Notes under the pieces: generated by a model
The model's database searches: none
What the model was told of the DNA's origin: nothing
What the model saw: only the letters and a program-made list of their open reading frames with translations
NCBI GenBank assembly: GCA_005773145.1
Contig: SXHS01000269.1
Coordinates: forward strand, 1-7,904
DNA: 7,904 nucleotides
Reading direction: 5' to 3'
Origin: Planctomycetaceae bacterium
GTDB taxonomy: Bacteria > Planctomycetota > Planctomycetia > Pirellulales > Pirellulaceae
Made by a program: the position numbers and the translations under genes
Shown: in pieces, positions 1 through 6,441 of the stretch
Layout of the letters: the number at the start of each line of letters is the position of its first letter
Numbering within the stretch: position 1 is the first letter of the stretch

Positions 1-1319
1 TGGCCGCCGCGCTCCGCATCGGACACGCGTTGCGCCAGTTGGCCCGCGGAGATCTCCAAGTGACTTTCGCCCAGATCGATCGCGATCACCTCCTCACGCA
101 CGTGCACTCGCTCTGTCATCTTGCCCCAATGTGAAGCCAGGGCGAGCAGCGTGACGCCTTCGGCACCGCCTTTCGCGGCGTCGAAGTCAACGCGAACGGA
201 AACATCGGCCTCCATCTCCAACAGGGATGATTTCCATTTTTCATCGAGCCACTGAGACGGAGTTGGCCAACTTCCGTCCGCAATGCCCAGACGCCTCGCG
301 AACTCTTGGCGCGCTTGGACCGACCCGGGAAGCTTGCCGCTATCTGCAGGAAGCCGAGCAAGTGCTTCGAGTACTGGTTGCCAATCCCTGTCAGCACGCA
401 GGATGAAATACAGCTCTGTGGACCCGGATTCACCCGGCGGGCGAACGTAGTCCGCCACCGCTTTTGTGATCTCGGACGTTTCCAAATCGTGATTTCGGTT
501 GGCATCGGCCATCTTCATGCGGTCGCGAGCTTGTTCTTTCTCCGCGCGATCCAGTCGCCCGTTCCGATCCAGGTCCAACAGATCGAACAACGGGTCGATT
601 CGCTGCCGACGCCAGCTGAGGCTCCCGTCCAACTCGAGAATCGAGGAGCCTGGAACCCATTGTGTGAGCAGCCAACGCGCCTCTTCTCGCCCGACGGCAC
701 TTGGGGATAGGGCCACGTGTGCCAACAATCGCTCTCGGGCGCTATGTTTTTTCAAGAATTCCGGTGTGGCCTGGGGGCTGTTAGCCGTCGGCGCCGGTGA
801 TGTCGCGTCCTTGGAGGCTTCGACGGGCTTCGTGACCTCGGTCGGGGCGGGCTTGGCTAACGCCTCGTCGATCCAAGCTTCCTGGATGCTGCGAAACGGT
901 TTTTCCTGGACGGTTATCGACAGATCAACGAGTACGGGAAAGTGGGTGGATAACACCAGGCACCGCACGCGACCATCGTGGGGATCGACTTCGGTGGGAA
1001 CATGCCAATCCATGGCCAGCGCATCACGTTGATAATTGTCGGTTAGAGCGTTGCCGGAAGTCAAAGTGGTAAACGAATTAGGAGCGAAGTCCCGGAAACC
1101 GATGTTCGCGGGAGCGATCGTTCGCAAACGGCAATGTGGGTTGGCCACCACTGCGGGAGGTGTGGAATCAACCGCCTTTGCATAGGGTCGATCCGCGGCG
1201 ACTAGTATTGCCGTGAGGAGCAGCCCGTGCGCAACGATCGGGCGCACTGTGATCGCGCCCGAGGGACGGGCTCGTCTGGCGAGAATCGGCGGCAATTGGG
1301 GATACGGCATGTGATGCAT
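1..1319 (-). CDS. Exported EF-hand pair protein, C-terminus beyond left edge
   Basis: The frame is open without a stop from an ATG at 1319 to the left edge, giving 439 codons with the 3' end missing. The N-terminus is a long signal peptide: arginines at residues 15-18 and 26, a hydrophobic run at about 28-42, and a likely cleavage after Ala-Lys-Ala (47-49). Residues 155-187 form an Ala/Pro/Thr/Lys-rich linker. Two EF-hand calcium loops follow: DLDRNGRLDRAE at 249-260 and DANRNHDLETSE at 272-283. Both keep the acidic residues at loop positions 1, 3 and 12. The remaining 150 residues match no family I recognise. Such exported EF-hand proteins are common in Planctomycetes, often beside DUF1501 genes; their roles are mostly unknown. 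It starts 14 bases after the DUF1501 stop, so it is probably translated from the same mRNA. No good Shine-Dalgarno precedes the ATG, and a second in-frame ATG lies at 1310. Export and calcium binding are well supported; function is unknown. Confidence 0.85.
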   Translation of the reverse strand, partial: MHHMPYPQLPPILARRARPSGAITVRPIVAHGLLLTAILVAADRPYAKAVDSTPPAVVANPHCRLRTIAPANIGFRDFAPNSFTTLTSGNALTDNYQRDALAMDWHVPTEVDPHDGRVRCLVLSTHFPVLVDLSITVQEKPFRSIQEAWIDEALAKPAPTEVTKPVEASKDATSPAPTANSPQATPEFLKKHSARERLLAHVALSPSAVGREEARWLLTQWVPGSSILELDGSLSWRRQRIDPLFDLLDLDRNGRLDRAEKEQARDRMKMADANRNHDLETSEITKAVADYVRPPGESGSTELYFILRADRDWQPVLEALARLPADSGKLPGSVQARQEFARRLGIADGSWPTPSQWLDEKWKSSLLEMEADVSVRVDFDAAKGGAEGVTLLALASHWGKMTERVHVREEVIAIDLGESHLEISAGQLAQRVSDAERGG

Positions 1320-1333
1320 GGTGGTGTTGGGTA

Positions 1334-2674
1334 CTAGGTCAAAATGGCGGAAATGGGGTCCCCGTCGACAATGGCGATCGGTCGTCCGGTGTCGGCTTGA
1401 TTGGTGGTCTTGGGGTTCACGCCCACGGCCTGGCAGACGGTCGCCAGGACATTTTCGACGCTGACGTTCCCGTCAACGACTTCCATGCCGTCGTCACTGG
1501 TTTTGCCGTGGATCTGCCCTCCGGCGATACCACCGCCAGCCAGCACGCAGGTCCACGCTTTGGGGAAATGGTCACGCCCAGCATTTCCGTTGATGCGGGG
1601 TGTGCGTCCGAATTCGCCCATCCAGAGGATGGTGGTTGACTCCAGTAGCCCGCGCTGTTGCAGATCCTCCATCAAGGTGGCCCACCCCGAGTCGAGGGCC
1701 TGCGACAGGTCCTTCACGCCCGTGAAATTGTCCTGATGGGTATCCCACCCGGCGCCGCCTCCGGACGTTCCTGAGAGCGCGACTTCCACGAAGGGGACGC
1801 CGTGTTCGACGAGACGCCGGGCCATTAAGCATCCTTGTCCGAAGAGGCTCTTGCCGTATGCCTCCCGCAACGCGACCGGTTCGTCCTTGAGGTCGAAGGC
1901 ACCAGAGGCCCCGCTATTCATCAGTTGCAGTGTGCGTTGGTAGACCGTCTCCTGGGCGCGTGCCGCACTGCCGGGGTGTTGGGCAACAAACTGAGTTTGC
2001 AATTGACGCCACATGGCCAATCGCTTTTCTGTCTGACCTGCGGTAATCCCCGGCATGCTCTTTAGGCATTCGATTTTGAGTTCGGCAAAGCCATCAGCGG
2101 GAGTCGCGGACGAGGTGGGGGCATCGGTAGCCCCAACAAATAGCGGTGCGTAGCGAGGGCCCAGAAAACCGGCCTCAAACGCCGATTGGTCGAATGCGCG
2201 GTAGGTTCCTACGCTGACGTAACGAGGGAGCGGGTCGGCATCTGAGCCCAACTGTTTGCCAAGTGTTGCCCCGATGGCCGGGTAGCGCACTGGCCCCATC
2301 GGCCGATGGCCGGTGTGCATCACGTGCGTGGCGCGGCCATGATCCCCTTCCTTGGTGCTGAGGCCGCGTACGATGGCCAGTTTGTCAGCGTGCGTCGCCA
2401 ATTTGGGCAGGTGCTCGCTAAACCTCACGCCCGGTACCTTGGTTTCAATTTCGTGAAACTCGCCGCCGTTCTCATGGTTCGGCTTCATGTCAAACGTGTC
2501 GATCTGGCTTGGGCCACCGCTCATCCACAGTAAGATACAGTGACGTCGACGAGCTGGGTCGGTTGCAAGCTGGTCGGCCAGGGCCGGCAGCCATCCGCTC
2601 ATGCTGAGTCCACCGATGCCAATGCCCATCGTGCTGAGCCATTGTCGTCGATGCAAGGCGTTCAAGGTATTCAT
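1334..2674 (-). CDS. DUF1501 family protein with Tat signal
   Basis: A 446-residue protein of the DUF1501 family, which belongs to the alkaline phosphatase/sulfatase-like superfamily; substrates are not established. The N-terminus is a twin-arginine type signal (RRQWLS at residues 9-14, hydrophobic stretch 16-33 ending Ala-Leu-Ala), suggesting export in folded form, possibly with bound metal. Family hallmarks are MSGGPSQIDTFDMKP at 51-65, an HGRATHVMHTGHRP segment after about residue 90, GWDTHQDN near 309-316, and MGEFGRTPRINGNAGRDHFP at 352-371. The Asp and His residues in the last two are candidate metal ligands by analogy with the superfamily. Length is usual for the family and the gene looks intact. 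A clear Shine-Dalgarno, GGAG at 2683-2686, sits 8 bases before the ATG, the best in the block. It lies 64 bases after the DUF1549/DUF1553 gene and 14 bases before the EF-hand gene. DUF1501 next to DUF1549/DUF1553 is a standard planctomycete pairing. Confidence 0.95.
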   Translation of the reverse strand: MNTLNALHRRQWLSTMGIGIGGLSMSGWLPALADQLATDPARRRHCILLWMSGGPSQIDTFDMKPNHENGGEFHEIETKVPGVRFSEHLPKLATHADKLAIVRGLSTKEGDHGRATHVMHTGHRPMGPVRYPAIGATLGKQLGSDADPLPRYVSVGTYRAFDQSAFEAGFLGPRYAPLFVGATDAPTSSATPADGFAELKIECLKSMPGITAGQTEKRLAMWRQLQTQFVAQHPGSAARAQETVYQRTLQLMNSGASGAFDLKDEPVALREAYGKSLFGQGCLMARRLVEHGVPFVEVALSGTSGGGAGWDTHQDNFTGVKDLSQALDSGWATLMEDLQQRGLLESTTILWMGEFGRTPRINGNAGRDHFPKAWTCVLAGGGIAGGQIHGKTSDDGMEVVDGNVSVENVLATVCQAVGVNPKTTNQADTGRPIAIVDGDPISAILT

Positions 2675-2682
2675 CGTGTTAA

Positions 2683-2686
2683 CTCC
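2683..2686 (-). promoter_or_regulatory. Shine-Dalgarno of the DUF1501 gene
   Basis: GGAG on the minus strand, 8 bases before the ATG at 2674. It is the clearest ribosome binding site in the operon and supports that start. The 64-base gap upstream of the ATG (2675-2738) shows no terminator-like hairpin. Confidence 0.65.
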
Positions 2687-2738
2687 ATCAGGTACGACAT
2701 CGACCCCTCAACGAATCTCGGATCCGCATCGCTTGAAG

Positions 2739-5333
2739 CTAATGATTCAGAGTGAACTCAGCGCTGTTCAATAAAGCCCAGAGCACGTCTCCCAACGCCG
2801 TTTCAAGCTGTCCACCCTGGTCGTCTCCCTCAAGGTACTTGAGCAGCGCCTCCTCCTCCTCTGGCGATGGATATCGCGAGAGCGTGGCCAAGAACAGCGT
2901 TTCCAGGCGTTGTTTGTCAGTAAAAAACGGCGCTTGCAGGGACCGCAGCAGACCACTGGACCCCACACTCGTGGCATTGTGCACCAAAGGACCATTCATC
3001 AACGTTAGGGCCTGCGGAATTCCCGATTGATACTCCGTGGCTTGGCCGGGCAAGGCGCGGAACTGTTCGACGAATGCCATGCGGCTCATGTTCTGCTGGC
3101 GGAGCAGCGGTCCGGCGGCGGCGGCAGGAACGCCCACGCCGTCGACTTGTGTTGCCACGGCGATGGAATCATACAACTGTTCGGCCGAAAAGCTCTTGAT
3201 GCCCATGCGGGCGAAATGCATCATGGACGACGGATCGTCAACGGGCGATCGGCTGCTCAGTTGGTAGGCCTGTGTCTGTACGAGTACTCGAATCAGCCCT
3301 CTCATGTCGTACTTGGATGCAATCAAGTAGCCCGCGAGATCGTCCAGCAACTTTGCCGACACGGGGAGATTCCCGGGCCGCATATCGTCGACCGGTTCGA
3401 CAATCCCCCTGCCCCAAAGGTGGGCCCAGACGCGGTTGACCGTGGCCCGGGCGAAATAGGGGTTCTCCGGCGCAACCATCCAGTCGGCCAATCGCTGCCG
3501 TCGCGAACGATCGTCATCGGTATCGGGTGCCTCGGTGCCCAGCGGAAATTTGGGAGCCATCACACGATCGGTGTCGGGAATGACCACTTCCCCTTGTTGG
3601 TTGTCGCGGACGCGAATCACAGGTGAGGCCATCTCCATCTTTCCGCGCGGACGCGAAATGCGCGCGAAGAATGCCGCGTAGCTCCAGAAATCAGTCTGAG
3701 CGATGCGATCATCAAAAAAGTGATTGTGGCACTGCGCGCATTCGAGGCGTATGCCCAAAAAAGCACGCGCCGTCTGCCCCGCCAATTGCTCGGGCTCCAT
3801 CTTCAACGCGGCGTAAAATAAGAGCGGGCCTTTTTGGCCAAGGCGCCCCTCCGCCAACAGCAACTCGCGAACGATCGTGTCGTAAGGCGCATTCGCGCCA
3901 AATCGATCTGCCAGCCACGTCTCGAACGCCTCAGTCCCTCCCAAACGAACCAAATCAACTCCACGAGGAATCAAGATCTGCCGCCAGACCGCTGCCCAAT
4001 GTGTGGCGTGGTCACGGCTGGCCACCAATTCATCAATCAATCGGTCGCGTCTGCTATCTCCCCAACTGATATAGGCCTGCACTTCCGCGACCGTGGGAAT
4101 CCGCCCCGTCAAATCCAGATAGATGCGTCGCAAGAATTCGTGATCCAGGGCTGGTTCGGCCGGCATGATCCCCTGGCCTCGCCATAATGATTCCAATTCA
4201 CGATCCACCAATTCGCGGATTGCCGTTTCGCTCACGTCCGTCGGCACATGCACGGGACCAGGAGCTGGGCCCGGCACGCCTTTTTCCTGGGATGGCGCAG
4301 GTTCCGCGACCAGCGCGGATAGCTGCCCCTCATTTGCGCCGACGGGATCAGTCGGTGTTATTGTTATGGGAACGTCGCGCCCGTCGGTGTTAGCCACGAC
4401 GGCCGGCGCGGCGGTTATGTCGGCGTTGGCTGAAACGACGGGTACGGTGTCGGGCACGCCCAACTGGGCCACACTGCGCGGTCCCTGTTGAGGATAGCCC
4501 ATCCGATATTCGGCCAAAGTCGTTCCGCTCAGATCCTCCACACGGCAACTCGATGGCAATTGCGTTTGTGGATCCACTCGAAATACCAAATCGAATTCGC
4601 GTGATCCCAATCGTACTCGCACCCGCAGCTCAATCCCTTTTCCGTGTGCGTCGGAAACACGTCGCCATGATTCGCTCAATACTTCTAGGGCTGCGGAATT
4701 GTCATCTTGTCCGGCCGGCAAGGTGACTTCCGGCATTTCACTTAGCAAGAGGTCGACCAGTTCCGCCCCGGCGGATTTGGGAAACTCTTGCTTGGACTCC
4801 GTGCGTCGGATCACGCCCTCGGCCGGCTGATACCGATCGTTCAATTGCTGCCCGTAATCCGTCACGGCGGTCTCACGCGGTGAACGGTGCGCGACAATCC
4901 GATGGACAAACGAGATCCAACCCGAGTGGGTGTCTTCACCCGTTCGAGAGGTTTGGGTGGCTTGAATCCACGGCCTGGATTCGATCGCTTGCAACATCCG
5001 AGCCCAGCTGTAACCGGGCTGCGGCCAGGAAAACATCACGATACTAACGGCTGCCGCCGCTAGACCGATTCCGAAAAACCAACGACGCCGTGTGGGTTTC
5101 GTATAGATGGGCCGGTGGGGCTCAACATCCCGGGTAATTTCGCCCGCGGGTGCGGGTGGTCGGGAGACCGGCAGCCGCCCCAGCAACTCTTGTCGCAGCC
5201 GCAACTCCAGAGAATCCACGAATGCATCACGTGGCGGCTCGCCGGCGAATGCCTGTGCGAATAGCGCGTCCAGGTCATCCGGTTCAGGGGGATCGTTCAA
5301 ACGGTTGTGGTCTTGCGAATCCATGGCTTTCAC
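2739..5333 (-). CDS. Anti-sigma-like membrane protein fused to DUF1549 (PSCyt2) and DUF1553 (PSD1)
   Basis: An 864-residue protein directly after an ECF sigma gene. Residues 1-84 are hydrophilic and predicted cytoplasmic, with a helical stretch at 19-54 like the sigma-binding end of anti-sigma factors; there is no zinc-finger HxxxCxxC. Arg82-84 precede a single membrane helix (85-103), placing the rest outside. Residues 104-290 resemble the extracytoplasmic sensor part of planctomycete anti-sigma factors, possibly LolA/RseB-like (VDPQTQLP at 253-260). A low-complexity Ala/Pro/Thr linker spans about 295-366. DUF1549 follows (370-556: RRIYLDLTGRIPT at 402-414, CAQCHNH at 532-538), then DUF1553 (about 610-860: ATVNRVWAHLWGRGIVEP, terminal NSAEFTLNH). 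Usual DUF1549/DUF1553 proteins are secreted and often have an N-terminal cytochrome domain (PSCyt1); none is present here. The start may be GTG at 5333 (7 bases after the sigma stop) or ATG at 5324, which has GGACGAG 8 bases upstream. The domain calls for the C-terminal half are secure; the anti-sigma role is inferred from topology and position. Confidence 0.93.
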   Translation of the reverse strand: MKAMDSQDHNRLNDPPEPDDLDALFAQAFAGEPPRDAFVDSLELRLRQELLGRLPVSRPPAPAGEITRDVEPHRPIYTKPTRRRWFFGIGLAAAAVSIVMFSWPQPGYSWARMLQAIESRPWIQATQTSRTGEDTHSGWISFVHRIVAHRSPRETAVTDYGQQLNDRYQPAEGVIRRTESKQEFPKSAGAELVDLLLSEMPEVTLPAGQDDNSAALEVLSESWRRVSDAHGKGIELRVRVRLGSREFDLVFRVDPQTQLPSSCRVEDLSGTTLAEYRMGYPQQGPRSVAQLGVPDTVPVVSANADITAAPAVVANTDGRDVPITITPTDPVGANEGQLSALVAEPAPSQEKGVPGPAPGPVHVPTDVSETAIRELVDRELESLWRGQGIMPAEPALDHEFLRRIYLDLTGRIPTVAEVQAYISWGDSRRDRLIDELVASRDHATHWAAVWRQILIPRGVDLVRLGGTEAFETWLADRFGANAPYDTIVRELLLAEGRLGQKGPLLFYAALKMEPEQLAGQTARAFLGIRLECAQCHNHFFDDRIAQTDFWSYAAFFARISRPRGKMEMASPVIRVRDNQQGEVVIPDTDRVMAPKFPLGTEAPDTDDDRSRRQRLADWMVAPENPYFARATVNRVWAHLWGRGIVEPVDDMRPGNLPVSAKLLDDLAGYLIASKYDMRGLIRVLVQTQAYQLSSRSPVDDPSSMMHFARMGIKSFSAEQLYDSIAVATQVDGVGVPAAAAGPLLRQQNMSRMAFVEQFRALPGQATEYQSGIPQALTLMNGPLVHNATSVGSSGLLRSLQAPFFTDKQRLETLFLATLSRYPSPEEEEALLKYLEGDDQGGQLETALGDVLWALLNSAEFTLNH

Positions 5334-5340
5334 TCGTCCA

Positions 5341-5997
5341 TCAAGTGGGGGGAGTTCCCTCGATGGCCTTGGCTCTCGAATCGATCTGGTTGTCCGTCTC
5401 TAGGTTGCCGATCTCTGGGTTGCCATTATTCATGTTGTTATCGTCTAGGTTCGTCGTCGCATATACCTTACGAAATGCCGATCGCGCTCGGAACAACGCC
5501 GATTCCACCGATTTCTCGGATCGACCCAAGCGCTGCGCAATACCCTGTACGGAAAGATTTTCGACATATTTCATTTGCAGCAGGTGTTGATGGGATTCGT
5601 CCAATCGATCCAATGTGGCAAAGACTCGTTCGCGAACCTCAGCCGTCTCGGATGGTCGTTCAGGCGTCGTGAGATCCAGGCACAAATCACTCCCCGGCAT
5701 GGTGCCGCGGACATCCAACATGCGCTGTTGACGATCTCGGCGCCGAAAGTGATCGCACGCCTTGTTGCGAACGACCTGCCGCAGCCATCCAAACAGACAA
5801 ACATCCGGAGCCTCCGAATCCGCCAGTCGGCGAACCAACGCGACCATGGACTCAGCCACCACCTCCTCGGCCAATCCTCGATTTCGCACGAGCGCATACG
5901 CGTACGGCCACGCCGCTGTCATGCAGCGCGAGTACAGCATCCGCCAGGCAGGTCCATCGCCAGCCTGGGCGCGGCGTACCAATTCCGCATCAGTCAA
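5341..5997 (-). CDS. ECF-type RNA polymerase sigma factor
   Basis: A 218-residue sigma-70 family protein of the ECF type. It would direct core RNA polymerase to a specific promoter set, probably including its own operon. Region 2 spans about 18-88 (LAEEVVAESMVALVRRL at 42-58, then FGWLRQVVRNKACDHFRRRDR for core and -10 contacts). Region 4 spans about 122-178 (LDRLDESHQHLLQMKYVENLS, then helix-turn-helix IAQRLGRSEKSVESALFRAR at 153-172). The opening TDAELVRRAQAGD is typical of ECF factors and fixes the start at TTG 5997: an in-frame stop lies two codons upstream and the next Met is residue 20. GGGGTGA at 6001-6007 is the likely ribosome binding site. A 39-residue Asn/Glu-rich tail (180-218) follows region 4 and is not part of the fold. 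The gene ends 7 bases before the predicted anti-sigma fusion, implying translational coupling. The family assignment is certain; target promoters and the numbered ECF group cannot be given from sequence alone. Confidence 0.95.
   Translation of the reverse strand: MTDAELVRRAQAGDGPAWRMLYSRCMTAAWPYAYALVRNRGLAEEVVAESMVALVRRLADSEAPDVCLFGWLRQVVRNKACDHFRRRDRQQRMLDVRGTMPGSDLCLDLTTPERPSETAEVRERVFATLDRLDESHQHLLQMKYVENLSVQGIAQRLGRSEKSVESALFRARSAFRKVYATTNLDDNNMNNGNPEIGNLETDNQIDSRAKAIEGTPPT
5380..5424 (-). repeat. Three tandem 15-base units in the sigma factor tail
   Basis: Three adjacent in-frame 15-base units, read on the minus strand, encode GNPEI, GNLET and DNQID (residues 192-206 of the sigma factor). 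The first two units agree at 12 of 15 bases; the third is more diverged. The repeat lies outside the conserved sigma domains and looks like a locally duplicated, weakly constrained tail. Confidence 0.6.
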
Positions 5998-6000
5998 ACG

Positions 6001-6007
6001 TCACCCC
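6001..6007 (-). promoter_or_regulatory. Ribosome binding site deciding the TTG start of the sigma gene
   Basis: GGGGTGA on the minus strand ends 3 bases before the TTG at 5997, with its GGGG core 6 bases away. It resembles the GGAGGTGA consensus and supports the TTG start, as no ATG or GTG is available in frame before region 2. The TGA inside this site also closes a four-codon ATG-to-stop frame at 6012-6001. Confidence 0.5.
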
Positions 6008-6102
6008 GTCATCGGTCTGACACACCTTGTACCGTTTGCTCACCCCACCCCGTCCCCCCAAGAACGCCATCGGCCATTGATGAGGGCGATTTCGTACCGG
6101 CA

Positions 6103-6114
6103 GGCCTTTCGGCC
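6103..6114 (-). promoter_or_regulatory. GNRA-type hairpin in the probable sigma leader
   Basis: Minus-strand GGCCGAAAGGCC is a perfect 4-base-pair GC stem (5 with a flanking G-U pair) closed by a GAAA tetraloop, one of the most stable small RNA folds. It lies about 106 bases before the sigma start and downstream of the candidate promoter, so it would be in the 5' leader. There is no U-run after it, so it is not a classic terminator. Function is unknown. Confidence 0.4.
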
Positions 6115-6135
6115 CCCTCTAATGAGGTACAAGCC

Positions 6136-6164
6136 ATTGTTACGAAGTAGACTCCTAATGTCAC
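6136..6164 (-). promoter_or_regulatory. Candidate housekeeping promoter for the sigma operon
   Basis: On the minus strand GTGACA (6164-6159, five of six to TTGACA) is followed after 17 bases by AACAAT (6141-6136, four of six to TATAAT). Transcription would start near 6129, giving a leader of about 130 bases. An additional autoregulated ECF promoter is expected from the biology of such operons, but I could not identify one without knowing its consensus. Confidence 0.3.
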
Positions 6165-6382
6165 TAAGTTTCTTTTGTCGCGGGTCGGTGGCCCGGCCCT
6201 ATCGATCCGTTATCCCATCAACGTCCACCGTATCTACCTCCCGGTGGTACGTAGTCGATCGAACGCAAGTCATTTCCAGGTCAACCGTTACGTCTGGCTT
6301 GTCGACCCTTCTCGGCGTCAAGGAGCGGGTTCCGTTGCGCCTCGACTACAGATAAGTCGCGGCCCCCTCTTGGATCACGCGG

Positions 6383-6402
6383 AAAATTTCTTAGAAAATT
6401 TT
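6383..6402. repeat. AT-rich near-palindrome
   Basis: AAAATTTCT (6383-6391) and AGAAAATTTT (6393-6402) are inverted repeats around a single T, with one unpaired A. It stands out as an AT-only island in GC-rich sequence and directly abuts the GC-rich palindrome at 6403. It could be an operator-like site or part of a small repeat element. Confidence 0.55.
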
Positions 6403-6441
6403 GGAGGGGTGCCGGCCGGTCGGGAGCCCGGCCTGCCCTCC
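6403..6441. repeat. GC-rich two-step palindrome
   Basis: Inner arms GGCCGG (6414-6419) and CCGGCC (6428-6433) enclose an 8-base loop. Outer arms GGAGGG (6403-6408) and CCCTCC (6436-6441) also pair perfectly. An internal bulge of 5 versus 2 bases separates the two stems. This gives 12 GC-rich pairs, resembling REP-type intergenic palindromes. It has no trailing T-run on either side, so a simple intrinsic terminator is unlikely. Confidence 0.6.

Noticed and set aside
306..1032. Two plus-strand open frames of 134 and 177 codons
   Set aside because: They lie antisense to the EF-hand protein gene, whose signal peptide and EF-hand motifs are clear; their translations are Arg/Ser-rich with no domain.
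3027..4491. Several plus-strand frames of about 70-200 codons
   Set aside because: All are antisense to the DUF1549/DUF1553 fusion and show no family motifs; they arise from GC-rich codon use on the other strand.
6009..6137. 42-codon minus-strand frame before the sigma gene
   Set aside because: Its ATG lies inside the candidate -10 box, the nearest AGGAG is 13 bases away, and the peptide is Gly/Ser-rich without similarity to anything I know.
5575..6355. Plus-strand frames of 191 and 197 codons running across the sigma gene start
   Set aside because: They overlap the sigma factor in antisense, have low-complexity translations and no ribosome binding site.
6111..6370. Direct repeat GGCCCCCTCT at 6111-6120 and 6361-6370, exactly 250 bases apart
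   Set aside because: Only 10 bases of low-complexity sequence with unrelated flanks; no inverted ends or transposase between them, so not evidence for an inserted element.
6403..6441. GC palindrome as an intrinsic terminator
   Set aside because: No T-run follows on either strand and no gene ends toward it; both neighbouring genes are transcribed away from it.
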